From a virus, in the IMG/VR virus record IMGVR_UViG_3300037882_000429, positions 1 through 36,650 of that record: 36,650 nt of DNA; one strand, written 5' to 3'. The number at the start of each line of letters is the position of its first letter. Within the stretch, counting starts at the first letter, position 1. Positions 1-8,500 of the stretch are shown here, piece by piece. The translations under genes were made by a program, and so were the position numbers. The notes under the pieces are model-generated. The model did no database searches. It saw only the letters and a list, made by a program, of their open reading frames with translations, and was not told the DNA's origin.

Positions 1-1
1 C

Positions 2-163
2 CAAATCGGAGCAGGTAAGGGTAAGGTTTACGTTGACCCCACCCTCTTCTCTGCCCGCCACGGGCGCTACTTTGCTGAGTTCGACGTTTACTGGACCGGC
101 GTGCCTCAGACATTCCCCGAACACGACTACGTGTACCTTGTCGTAGTCGAGGATCTGGATTAA
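2..163 (+). CDS. C-terminal end of an unknown protein (5' part outside window)
   Basis: Reading from base 2 there is an open frame with no start in the window, ending at TAA 161-163 and giving the last 53 residues of a protein. The visible part is rich in aromatic and beta-forming residues (motifs RYFAEFDVYW and DYVYLVVVEDLD) and looks like the end of a beta-sandwich. That style is seen in phage baseplate or fibre accessory domains, but I cannot name the family. The next start codon follows after 9 bases, so it belongs to the same transcription unit as the membrane-protein genes downstream. Coding status is good because the frame is open to the left edge with typical codon use; function is unknown. 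Confidence 0.6.
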   Translation, partial: QIGAGKGKVYVDPTLFSARHGRYFAEFDVYWTGVPQTFPEHDYVYLVVVEDLD

Positions 164-172
164 GGATAAGCG

Positions 173-253
173 ATGAAGACTGCCGGACATACCAGGACAA
201 TGTATACTGGTCCTGACACAGTCTCCCGACGTACGCCAGGGCAGGTATTCTGA
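173..253 (+). CDS. 26-residue small ORF, coupled to the next gene
   Basis: ATG at 173 is preceded by AGGATAA (163-169), a plausible ribosome binding site at normal spacing. The frame runs 26 codons to TGA at 251-253. That stop overlaps the ATG of the membrane-protein gene at 253 (TGATG), an arrangement typical of translational coupling. The peptide is basic and hydrophilic (it begins MKTAGHTRTMYTG) with no membrane segment or recognisable domain. It may be a real micro-protein or a leader that delivers ribosomes to the next gene. It also contains TATACT at 203-208, a possible -10 element, so this stretch could instead be promoter DNA read through by chance. Confidence 0.45.
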   Translation: MKTAGHTRTMYTGPDTVSRRTPGQVF

Positions 254-612
254 TGGCGGGCGAGGAGAATCTGGTGACGGACGTGATGAGTCGCCTAGGC
301 GACATCGTTCGTCGGCTCGACGTCAAGGAGATCCGCGACGAGGCTCAAGCCCGCGAGATCAAGACCTTCATCCAGACTGAGGTTGCGGCAATCCAGAAGG
401 ATATGGGCCGCGTGGAGCAGCGGATGGTTGACCTCGAAGATGAGGTAGCGCGGAGCCGCGCGGAAATCACCGCGGACATTCGGGTCAACTACGTTCCGAT
501 CTCTCGGTTCGGGCCGCTCGAGAAGGTCTTCTGGGCGGTCGTCATTGCGGTGCTGCTTGGCCTTGTCGGTGGCGCAATCGCAATCCTCACAGGACAGAAT
601 GCGGTGGCCTGA
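253..612 (+). CDS. XhlA-like coiled-coil/transmembrane protein, possible holin or lysis accessory
   Basis: This 119-residue protein has a long charged helix (about residues 10-78, heptad-like, coiled coil) followed by one strongly hydrophobic segment (about 91-114, ending VLLGLVGGAIAILTG) and a very short tail. Coiled coil plus one C-terminal membrane helix at this length is the plan of the haemolysin XhlA family, small phage membrane proteins linked to host lysis. The start at 253 is fixed by the TGATG overlap with the small ORF upstream. The next gene, also a membrane protein, begins two bases after its stop, so the pair could be part of a lysis cassette. No endolysin is in the window to confirm this. 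Architecture is clear; the lysis role is inferred. Confidence 0.6.
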   Translation: MAGEENLVTDVMSRLGDIVRRLDVKEIRDEAQAREIKTFIQTEVAAIQKDMGRVEQRMVDLEDEVARSRAEITADIRVNYVPISRFGPLEKVFWAVVIAVLLGLVGGAIAILTGQNAVA

Positions 613-614
613 TT

Positions 615-1112
615 ATGAGCATCTTCCGTGGTATGCACGCTTCATGGCTCGATGACGCCCAATATAGTAAACCAGCGAAGGTTGGTATCGCCATCATCAC
701 GCTGGCGATTCTTGCTCTCGGTATTGTCTTTGGTGTGATCATCTACTGGAAGATCAACCCCGCGGTTGGGGTCACCTACTCCTCAAACCACCTCACTGTT
801 GAGCCCACCGAGGTCAAGCCGGGGGATGTCCTGGTGATGACTTCACAGGGTACGTATTGCAACAATGGGTACGACGTGACTGTTGAGCGGCGGATCTCCA
901 GTAGACTCGGTTACCTGTCCCTCCCCACGATTGGCTTTGTCGCACCAGAAGCCCCAGTGTGCTTCGATAACTTCCCCTCGGTCATCACCATCCCTGACGA
1001 GGTTCCTCCAGGTGAGTGGCAGATCGTGACCATCACGTCGTACTCCCCGAACCGGGTTGTTCGTACACAGGTCACCCGCTCGAGCGATTTCTTCACGGTC
1101 GTCAAGCCGTAA
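615..1112 (+). CDS. Single-pass membrane protein with extracytoplasmic beta domain
   Basis: This protein has 165 residues. After a short N-terminal cytoplasmic part there is one hydrophobic segment (about residues 23-45, including IAIITLAILALGIVFGVII). It is followed by about 115 residues that look like a beta-sandwich with two cysteines (near residues 82 and 115) that could form a disulfide outside the cytoplasm. The phrase VEPTEVKPGDVLVMTS resembles the first strands of Ig-like domains. ATG 615 follows the previous stop by two bases, so translation is probably coupled. I do not recognise the family. Next to an XhlA-like protein it could be a lysis-cassette partner or an envelope protein acting on superinfection, but nothing in the sequence decides this. 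Confidence 0.6.
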   Translation: MSIFRGMHASWLDDAQYSKPAKVGIAIITLAILALGIVFGVIIYWKINPAVGVTYSSNHLTVEPTEVKPGDVLVMTSQGTYCNNGYDVTVERRISSRLGYLSLPTIGFVAPEAPVCFDNFPSVITIPDEVPPGEWQIVTITSYSPNRVVRTQVTRSSDFFTVVKP

Positions 1113-1139
1113 CTGCCGAAAGCATGGTAGGGTACGGAT

Positions 1140-1718
1140 ATGTATCTTTCCCGACCCCTGAAGCGGAGGCGTCCGCATAAGACGCGCGCCGACCGCACCC
1201 ACTCGCCCGGCATTCATCCTGACGTTGCCGAGGGCCTCGCTGACCTTGCCTACACCGCAAGGGCTGTGACGCGCCACTCTGCTCCGGGATCACCTGAGGT
1301 GATGGCCCGCGAACTCCTGAACGCGACCCTCGCGTCTCTAAACGCCCGGAAGGTCCCGGTTGAGGAGTTGGCTCGCGCCACTGGCATCAACCATCAGGCC
1401 ATCCGCCGTCGGATCTCCGAGGGCAACCCGAAGGACGGGCTCTTCACGAGCCTGCCCGAGACGGTCGACCCCCATGCTGCGCTGGGTGGTACGTTCCACT
1501 ACTACCTGACGCCCACCGGATCCAACATCGGCAAGTTCACCATCCGAGAGATCAATGGCGACGTCCTCCACGCTGGAGTGCCGGTTCTGTCCACTCCGTA
1601 CGACGCGCTGCAGTGGCTTAACCAGCAGCCTCCGTACAGCCTGTCCCCTGTCCGAACCAGCGGCGAGATCCTCTCCGTTGTGTTCGCCATCGACCCTGGA
1701 GAACTGACGTATGAGTAA
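1140..1718 (+). CDS. Helix-turn-helix protein, unknown role
   Basis: This is a 192-residue protein with a very basic N-terminus (residues 1-20, many Arg and Lys). A helix-turn-helix lies at about residues 74-94 (VEELARATGINHQAIRRRIS), a good match to the pattern of small phage DNA-binding domains. The C-terminal 90 residues look like a mixed alpha/beta domain and are not recognised. GGTAGGG just upstream of ATG 1140 may be the ribosome binding site. It could be a transcription regulator of the late genes or a small terminase subunit, because HTH proteins a few genes upstream of a portal often are. The large terminase that would support the second reading is absent here. Confidence 0.6.
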   Translation: MYLSRPLKRRRPHKTRADRTHSPGIHPDVAEGLADLAYTARAVTRHSAPGSPEVMARELLNATLASLNARKVPVEELARATGINHQAIRRRISEGNPKDGLFTSLPETVDPHAALGGTFHYYLTPTGSNIGKFTIREINGDVLHAGVPVLSTPYDALQWLNQQPPYSLSPVRTSGEILSVVFAIDPGELTYE

Positions 1719-2127
1719 GCCGCCCGCCCCTCGGTGGACCACACAGCCCGCTATCCCTTGGGACCCCACAGTTGAGCCTGAGGCACTGGTTACCCAGGAG
1801 GTCGTGTACGATCTCTATCCCGCGCGTATCTGCCCTGTGGAAGCCGAGCAGAATGCCCAGTTCAATCTGTGCTGGCGTGGTCGAGTTCGCGTGATCGTCA
1901 CACGAACGATGGCCTACTTCTTCGTGGAAGTTCCCGAGGCCCCAGGCATCGGGCTCCTCCATTCTGAGCCACTGGTTACGGCTAGTGGTGGACGTAGCGA
2001 ACCCGGGGGCATCCTCATCGAACTCGAGGGTGGTAGTCTCCGGGCTCACAAGGACAAGGGGTGCGGCTGCGGCTCACGCCTCCGCTCCCTCCGTCCGTTC
2101 CCGAACACAGTTCAAGTTTCCCTCTAG
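1711..2127 (+). CDS. Conserved-looking protein with C-terminal GCGCGS motif
   Basis: This 138-residue protein starts inside the previous gene (8-base overlap, GGAG upstream of ATG 1711). The N-terminal half is proline-rich. The centre (about residues 53-75) alternates hydrophobic and polar residues as in beta strands, and near the C-terminus sits KGCGCGSRLRSLRPF, a Cys-Gly-Cys-Gly motif followed by arginines. The motif could bind metal or nucleic acid, but only two cysteines are close together. I recall similar short GCGCGSR-ending proteins in the structural regions of other actinophages, without an assigned function. The frame and overlaps make it a secure gene; the role is unknown. Confidence 0.6.
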   Translation: MSKPPAPRWTTQPAIPWDPTVEPEALVTQEVVYDLYPARICPVEAEQNAQFNLCWRGRVRVIVTRTMAYFFVEVPEAPGIGLLHSEPLVTASGGRSEPGGILIELEGGSLRAHKDKGCGCGSRLRSLRPFPNTVQVSL

Positions 2128-2142
2128 CCGAAAGGACATCGC

Positions 2143-3135
2143 ATGACTGACGACAGCAACGAAATCTTCGGAGACCACCCGCCCTTTGACGACTCGTTTG
2201 GACAACTGCCTCCGACCCTCGGACTTCTCTACCCTCCGGGCGAGCCCATCCAGGACATCAACGAGTTCATCGTGGCGGTTAACACCTTCACCCCGTACAC
2301 CGTCCTCGCAGGCATCGACTGCCCCGGTGAGGGTTGTCAAGTTGAGGCTAACTACCTCTTCCAGCGCCTCGAGATCCTTGTTGACGCCGAGGTCACTGAT
2401 GGCCTTCTGGTCTACCCTGGCTGGGAGAATGACTACGCCTGCCGCGAGATTGTGAAGATCGCGTACCGCGTCGGCTTCCCCGTCTACCGCTTCGGTATGA
2501 CCGAGGATGGTCCGGCGATTCTCCCGCGCATCACCGTGATCGGCATTGCCGGTTGGGCTCAGTCGGGCAAGGACACCGCCGCCCTCACCCTCGTCCAGAA
2601 CAACGACTTCTTCCGCGCCTCGTTCGCTGACGCGCTCCGTGAGGTCACCACGAAGGTTGACCCGTACATCGGTCTGCGTGCGGATGGGTCCCTCATCCGG
2701 TACAGCGAGGCTGTCATTGAGATTGGCTACGAGGAGACCAAGCGTGTCTACCCCGAGTCCCGCCAGTTCCTCCAGCGTCTCGGTACCGAAGGCGTCCGCG
2801 ACACCCTCGACCGCGATGCGTGGCCGATTGCGCTCGCTCTCAGCCTCCGCGATGGTGCTCGCGTTGTCATCCCGGATGTCCGCTTCGAGAACGAGATTGA
2901 GTTCGTTCACTACGCGGGCGGTCGAGTCTGGTGGGTCCAGCGTCCAGGCATCGATGCCCCGCCGTTCACTCACGCCTCAGAGAACTCGATCTCGGCTGAC
3001 GATTGTGACTTCACCATCGTCAACGACGGTACACTGATCGACCTCGCGCGCAAGACGTCCGAGGGCATCTACCTCGCCAACCTCAACGTCGCTGAGACCC
3101 CCGACAGCCAAGGCCCGGAGGGCTCCAATGCTTGA
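2143..3135 (+). CDS. Deoxynucleoside monophosphate kinase with N-terminal DUF4406-like domain
   Basis: This is a 330-residue two-domain protein. Residues about 20-120 resemble DUF4406 (nucleoside deoxyribosyltransferase-like Rossmann fold), with the hallmark YPGWEND (91-97) followed by a helix and VGFPVYRFG. Residues about 130-310 are a phage dNMP kinase. They carry a P-loop GWAQSGKDT (137-145), the LQRLGTEGVRD segment and VIPDVRFENE, all typical of T4 gp1-type enzymes. These phosphorylate dNMPs to dNDPs for DNA synthesis in the cytoplasm. GAAAGGA upstream of ATG 2143 is a good ribosome binding site. The fusion could sense or process modified nucleotides while feeding the dNTP pool. A metabolic gene next to the portal is unusual but occurs in actinophages. 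The kinase call is strong; the DUF4406-like call is by motif. Confidence 0.85.
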   Translation: MTDDSNEIFGDHPPFDDSFGQLPPTLGLLYPPGEPIQDINEFIVAVNTFTPYTVLAGIDCPGEGCQVEANYLFQRLEILVDAEVTDGLLVYPGWENDYACREIVKIAYRVGFPVYRFGMTEDGPAILPRITVIGIAGWAQSGKDTAALTLVQNNDFFRASFADALREVTTKVDPYIGLRADGSLIRYSEAVIEIGYEETKRVYPESRQFLQRLGTEGVRDTLDRDAWPIALALSLRDGARVVIPDVRFENEIEFVHYAGGRVWWVQRPGIDAPPFTHASENSISADDCDFTIVNDGTLIDLARKTSEGIYLANLNVAETPDSQGPEGSNA

Positions 3136-3448
3136 GGCACTCATCCTGATTGCTTTGGCGGCTTACCGGCTCACTCGTCTGATCGGTGTCGACACCATCA
3201 CGGAGGGCCTGCGCGATCGTATCGCGCAGGCTTCCTTCAACATGGAGCATCCACACCGTCAGCGAGTGGCCCAGTTCGCCACCGGAGCGATCGATTGCCC
3301 CCACTGCCTGAGCGTCTGGGCCGCGGGTCTTGTTGCTCTGATTTGGTTGATTCCGGTCGTTGGACCCGCTCTGGTGCTGGTCGGAGCGGTTGCAGGAGTG
3401 GTCTCTCTGATCTACACGCTTCTCCAAGACACAGAGAATGTCTGGTAG
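3128..3448 (+). CDS. DUF1360 family membrane protein
   Basis: This 106-residue protein begins with AAYRLTRLIGVDTITEGLRDRI and has CPHCLSVWAAG at about residues 57-67. The YRLTRL start and a CPxCLxxW motif at the entrance of a membrane segment are the marks of DUF1360 (PF07098), small integral membrane proteins common in actinophages and Bacillus. There are three hydrophobic stretches: the N-terminal one, one at about 64-76, and one at about 78-98. The CxxC pair could be redox-active or bind metal. The start overlaps the kinase gene by 8 bases with GGAGG just upstream. The function of the family is not known. TAGAGT, overlapping the stop codon, may be a -10 element for the portal gene. Confidence 0.8.
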   Translation: MLEALILIALAAYRLTRLIGVDTITEGLRDRIAQASFNMEHPHRQRVAQFATGAIDCPHCLSVWAAGLVALIWLIPVVGPALVLVGAVAGVVSLIYTLLQDTENVW

Positions 3449-3516
3449 AGTAGAGGCCAACACAGTAAACGACATACGCCGCCGTCGATCCGTGCAAAGA
3501 CCAAGGGGTTATACCT

Positions 3517-5121
3517 GTGGGCGTATTCAGCCGTCGTAAGCGAGAATCTGCTCTCCCGGCGAGCACTGCCACTGGTAGTCCGCGCGCGATCACAGCCGCC
3601 GCTGCCAAGGAGTCCTTCTCTAACCGCGCCAGTATTGACGAGTTCAATACGCGCACTCGTGAGAGTGTCAAGTGGCAGACAGAGGCATGGGACTACTACG
3701 ACGAGATCGGTGAGATCGCGTACGCGGTCGACCTGCTCGCCAACATCACCTCTAAGGTCTTGCTCCACGCCGCCGTTGTCCCTGAGGGGCAGAATGGCTG
3801 GCGTCCGGTTGGTGAGGTCGATGACCTCACCCCGCGCCTCGGGCAGGCTGCGGAGATGGCTCTCGAGCGTCTCCACCCCGCAGATGGCACAATTCAGGAC
3901 ATCATCCGCGATTTCGTACTAAACCTCACGGTGTCTGGCGAGTGCTACCTCGTCAGGTCCCCCGCGCTCATCGGATCCGGCACCCGCGTTTCATGGGACG
4001 TCCGCTCCATTAGCGAGATTCTCGTGTCTGGCCGGGATGCCTTCATCCTCGAAGACCCCCGCGGAATCCGCAAGACCGCGATCAACGAGAGCGCCGGTTA
4101 CTACGTCGCGCGCGTCTGGACCGCCCACCCGCGGTTCAAGTCGCTCCCCCACTCCTCGATGCGCGGTGTCCTTGACCTCTGTGCCGAACTGCAACTCATC
4201 AACACGACCTTCCGTGCAACGGCGCGTTCGCGCCTCAACGCCGGTATGCTCTTCATCCCTGACACGCTGAGCGTCTCTGGTCCCCAGGGCTACGAAGACA
4301 ACGTGGGAGACCCGGACGACGAGTACGAGTCGTTCGAGGACGAGTTGATGGACTCGATGACCACGCCCATCCAGGACGAGACCAACGCATCTGCCGTTGT
4401 TCCGCTCCTGGTGCGCGGTCCTACCGAGGCTGGCGCAGCCATCCAGTACATCAAGTTCGACCGCGTCTTTGATGAGCAGTTGAAGGAGCGCGCGGACCGA
4501 GTTCTCGAGCGCATCCTGCAGGGCATCGACCTGCCGAAGGATGTCGTCAGTGGCTTGGCGAACGTCAAGTACAGCAACGCCGTCAAGATCGATGAGAGCC
4601 TCTACAAGCAGCACATCGAGCCGCTTGTCCAGCGCATCTGTAACTCGATCACGACCGCCTACCTCCGCCCCGTGCTCGAAGCACAGGGCTTCTCGCGTGA
4701 GCAGGCCGCTCGAGTCGGTGTCTGGTTCGACCCGTCCAGCGTCATCGCCTCGCCCGACCTCACCGCGACCTCCGAGTACGCGCACGCCAACTACCTCATC
4801 TCGGATGAGGCATGGTTGCACTACAACGGGTTCGACCCGGCTGACGCTCCCGATCCCGAGGAAGTCGCGCGTCGTGTCGCCTTCGCCAAGGGTCAGGTCT
4901 TGCCTGAGTACCTTGACAAGGTTCTGCAGACGTACGCGCCTAAGCAGACGGCAGCCGTTCAGGAAGCAGCCGCCGAGGAGAGCCCAGGAACTGCCCTTCC
5001 GCCTGAGATCATCCAGGCACTCGGCGGAAAGCCCTCCGACACGAGCCCGCCCGAGGCACCGCCCACCCCGACACCGCCAGCGCCCGAGACACCCGCACCG
5101 ACCGAGGAGCCGACCGCCTGA
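3517..5121 (+). CDS. Portal protein
   Basis: This is a 534-residue protein with the layout of a siphophage portal, the dodecameric ring at the capsid vertex through which DNA is packaged and ejected and to which the neck binds. Seen: an N-terminal helical part followed by AYAVDLLANITSKVLLHA, the segment VSGECYLVRSP, a central wing region, long clip/stem helices (about residues 310-375), LPKDVVSGLANVKYSNAVKIDE, and a Pro/Glu-rich disordered tail (about 480-534). Size is normal for the family. GTG 3517 is chosen because AAGGGG lies upstream and no better start exists. Its stop overlaps the next ATG (TGATG). Large structural and protease genes follow immediately, as expected. Confidence 0.88.
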   Translation: MGVFSRRKRESALPASTATGSPRAITAAAAKESFSNRASIDEFNTRTRESVKWQTEAWDYYDEIGEIAYAVDLLANITSKVLLHAAVVPEGQNGWRPVGEVDDLTPRLGQAAEMALERLHPADGTIQDIIRDFVLNLTVSGECYLVRSPALIGSGTRVSWDVRSISEILVSGRDAFILEDPRGIRKTAINESAGYYVARVWTAHPRFKSLPHSSMRGVLDLCAELQLINTTFRATARSRLNAGMLFIPDTLSVSGPQGYEDNVGDPDDEYESFEDELMDSMTTPIQDETNASAVVPLLVRGPTEAGAAIQYIKFDRVFDEQLKERADRVLERILQGIDLPKDVVSGLANVKYSNAVKIDESLYKQHIEPLVQRICNSITTAYLRPVLEAQGFSREQAARVGVWFDPSSVIASPDLTATSEYAHANYLISDEAWLHYNGFDPADAPDPEEVARRVAFAKGQVLPEYLDKVLQTYAPKQTAAVQEAAAEESPGTALPPEIIQALGGKPSDTSPPEAPPTPTPPAPETPAPTEEPTA

Positions 5122-5504
5122 TGCTGTCTCTCGACACACCTACTGGTATCCGCGAAGCGGTCTCTCTTCTCGAGCAGGTCACGGACGTGACCGACCAAGT
5201 GCTTGCCGCGCGTCGGATGGTCTCACGTCGTGCCCGTGTTCTTCACTGCTCAAGCCTCATCCCGAGCGACTGGCGCAAGATGCCCGTCACCGCGTCGGCT
5301 GGTGCGGTTGAGTTGCCTGAGCACGAGCGTGTGATTGTGGAGAAGGCTGAGGCTTCTGGTGTCGACCCTGACATTCTTCGCCGCGCCTACTTGACAGGAG
5401 TGCGCGAGTACGCAATGCTACCCGTAGAACAACGTCCTCCGTTCACCCGAGACGCCTTTGCACAGGCGCGCGTGAACACCGAACTACGTCAGGAAGGAGT
5501 GTAA
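5121..5504 (+). CDS. Small helical protein, unknown, coupled to the portal gene
   Basis: This 127-residue, mostly helical protein has its ATG overlapping the portal stop (TGATG), so it is probably made in proportion to the portal. Residues about 9-40 form a helix with repeated hydrophobic positions and RRMVSRRAR at its end. The C-terminal half (ELPEHERVIVEKAEASGVDPDILRRAYLTGVREY) looks like a short helical domain. I do not recognise the family. Placed between the portal and the giant polyprotein it could be a connector, a chaperone, or a cargo-loading protein. No catalytic motif is seen. Confidence 0.6.
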   Translation: MLSLDTPTGIREAVSLLEQVTDVTDQVLAARRMVSRRARVLHCSSLIPSDWRKMPVTASAGAVELPEHERVIVEKAEASGVDPDILRRAYLTGVREYAMLPVEQRPPFTRDAFAQARVNTELRQEGV

Positions 5505-5506
5505 CC

Positions 5507-8500
5507 ATGCCGGAAACACATACCGGATCGATGGTTGCCTTCTTCGTGCCCGCAGACGTTGCGCGCGAGTTGGCTATCGAAGGTGGAGAGCCTGTTGAGG
5601 AACTCCACATCACGCTCGCCTACACAGGCAAGGCCGCGGATCTCACCGAGCAGCAGGTCACGGACATGCATCGTGTTGTCGCTGAGTGGGCTGCCGCGAA
5701 TCCCCCGCTCGACGCCAAGACTTCCGGCATCGGCATCTTCCAGAATGATGATGATGTCGATGGTACCGATGTCACCTACGCTTCCGTTGATGCTCCCGGT
5801 CTCCCGAGTACCCGTGAAGACCTCATCGCGCGCCTCCTCGAGGCTGGTGTCCCAGTAGACCAGACGCATGGCTACACGCCGCACATCACGCTTTTGTACC
5901 GAACGACAGACGAACTCGAAGTCCCCACCCTAAGTTTCCCACTCAGTGAGGTCTCTGTCATGGTTGCAGGTAACCGAAACGACTTCGCGCTGGAGGGCAG
6001 CCCCGCTGCCATCACAGCCGCGGGTGCCAACGCGATCGTTGATGCCCTCGGTCGAGTGTGGAAGCCATGGTTGCACCCGCGTGACCACAACGGTCGCTTC
6101 ATCAACACCTTTGGTCAGGTCAAGTTCCGCACCAAGAAGGGTGGCGAGTTCAACGACGCCTCCGGTCGTGTTGAGCGCATCAGCCCGAATGGCGACATCT
6201 GGGTCCGTATGGACAAGGCGCTCTCGCCTGACGCCAAGCAGAAGTTCGGCAAGGGTGACTTGGTCCGTGTCCCGAAGGGCGACATTGAGGTCCTCGACTC
6301 GAAGGCCCGCTTGAGCGGTGCTGGTGGCAAGGCCCGCGCGCTCAATGGTGGACAGCGTCGTCGTCTCGACAACAACATCAAGGCGCTGCGTAACGCGCGC
6401 TCTGGTGGTAACCCGATCCCAGGCGCACTCAAGGCTGCCGACTTGCTTGAGCAGGCGCGCGCTGAGTCCGACGTTCTCGAGCGTCGTCTCAAGAACCGTC
6501 GTGACCCTGACGCCACCCCTGAGAAGCGTGCCGAGAGTGCCGCGAAGATCGGTGAACTCTTCGAGCAGGCTGCCAGTGAGTTGGACACCCTCCGCGGCGA
6601 AGGTCACCAGGACGGCGACAAGTTTGTCCCCGGACAGGCAGGCGCGCTCGAGACTCTGTACGACAACGCATTCGCTACCTCGCTGAGCCTGCAGGGTCAG
6701 GTCCTCGGTGAGACGAAGGGTCGCCTGCAGAAGGGCGCGCTCGCACAGGGTCGTGGTCAGGAGCGCTCGTCGCTTCCTGGCGACACCGAACTCCCTGGTG
6801 CCGAGACGGGCGTCAACGTCTACAAGGACATCGACGGCAACGCGATCGATGACCCGATTGAGGCTGAGCGCGAGACGGTGAACAAGGCGCGTGTTAACGC
6901 GGGTCAGCCCGAACTGACCTCAGAAGAGTTTGTCCGTGACTTCGTCGCTGGTGACCGCTTGGTCAAGCCGCGCGCTGTTAACGGTCTTGACCGCCTCGGT
7001 GCTCTGTTCCGTCGTGGTAAGGGTGCTCCCGCAGACCGCCGTACCACCGACAAGGATGGTACGTCGATCCAGCCCGGATCGATCGTGCAGGTTGACGCTG
7101 GTAGTGGCCGCGGTGGTGGCGCATGGGTTCGTCCCGCCTTCACTGGTCTCGTGGTCCGCATCCACGAAGAGAAGAACGGCGCGAAGACCGCAGTTGTGCG
7201 TGACTTCCGCCCGGACCTGTTCAACACGCCTGAAGCAGACCGTGACCCGAACGTCCCGAAGGGGTACTACGAGAAGGGTTACCACGACTACACGCGTACC
7301 TCGAGTGCGTCGGTCCTGAACGTCACGCCTGAGGATGGCAACAACTTCGGTATCCTCATGGCGAACCTGCAGGGCGAGTTCGGCATCAGTTACGACGAAC
7401 TCTCCAAGGCAATGGTTGAGATTGGCGCTGAGCGCCACTACGCCGGAATGAACGCCGGTCGTCTCTCCGAACTGAGCCGTAACGGCGCGATTGCGATCAC
7501 GCTGCGCCGGAAGATCGACGGTAATGGTCGTGTCATCCAGCAGGGTGACTGGGTCTGGACCGGCGCTGCGTACGCACAGGTTGTGTACATGGAGCCGAAC
7601 ACCAACACGATTGGTGTCCAGGTTGGTGGCGAAGGCAAGATGCAGCGTCTCTCGGCGCGCAAGGTTGCGTTCGCCCACGGTGCTAGTGGTGCTGTCTTCG
7701 GTCGCAACGACCTCGACGCAATCAGTGCTGCCGGTATGTACGCACCGACGCGCGAGGAAGCGGCTGCGGTCGCTCGTCGTCGTGGCCTCGACACGATTGC
7801 TGACGCAATTGAGGGTGGCGCAACTGGTTCTGCTCTCAAGGATGCCTTCGAGAATGACCCCGCGTGGGGCGCATTCGCCGCCGAGGCAATCAACGCGCGC
7901 GGTCGCTTCTATGACCGTGCCCAGCGTGGCCTTGGTGTTGGTAGCGACGAGACGGTGAAGATCCAGGACAGCACGATCCTTGGTGCTGCTTTGAGTGACA
8001 TCTACCGTGACGGCGCTGACGTCCCGCAGCAGAACATTGACATCCCCGAGACCGAGCCGCAGATCGACGTGCCGGATGCTCCGCAGATCCCGGAGGGTAT
8101 CGAGGTGCCCGAGGGTGCCAAGGCGATCCTCAACCCGGACAGTGAGAACTCCGTCCTCGTTCGTGACGCTGACGGCAACGTCAACGAGTGGATCAAGGAC
8201 CCGGAGACGGGTGGCTGGGTCGACGCTGGAACTCCGGTGCCTGACGAAGAGCCCCTCGGCCCGATCGACAACGTGAACGAAGCCCCCGAAGGTTTCGAGC
8301 GTCGGCAGAATGGTCGTGGCCGCAAGGACACGTTCGTCTCGCCGGATGGTCGCATCACGGTCAGTGAGAACAAGCGTGGTCAGTTGGTCGTCACCGACCA
8401 GTCCGACCCGGAAGAGCCGGATGTCATCGGTGTTGCCGAAGACTGGAACGAGGCCCTCGACTTCATCGAGGAGCACTCTCCCGACTCTCTGCCTCAGGGC

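Noticed and set aside
4541-5311. Arg/Ser/Pro-rich + strand frame overlapping portal and the next gene
   Set aside because: It lies in a second frame of two strong genes and encodes a low-complexity basic product without known motifs.
6920-8476. 518-codon open frame on the - strand
   Set aside because: Shadow of the polyprotein gene; no domain and no start signals.
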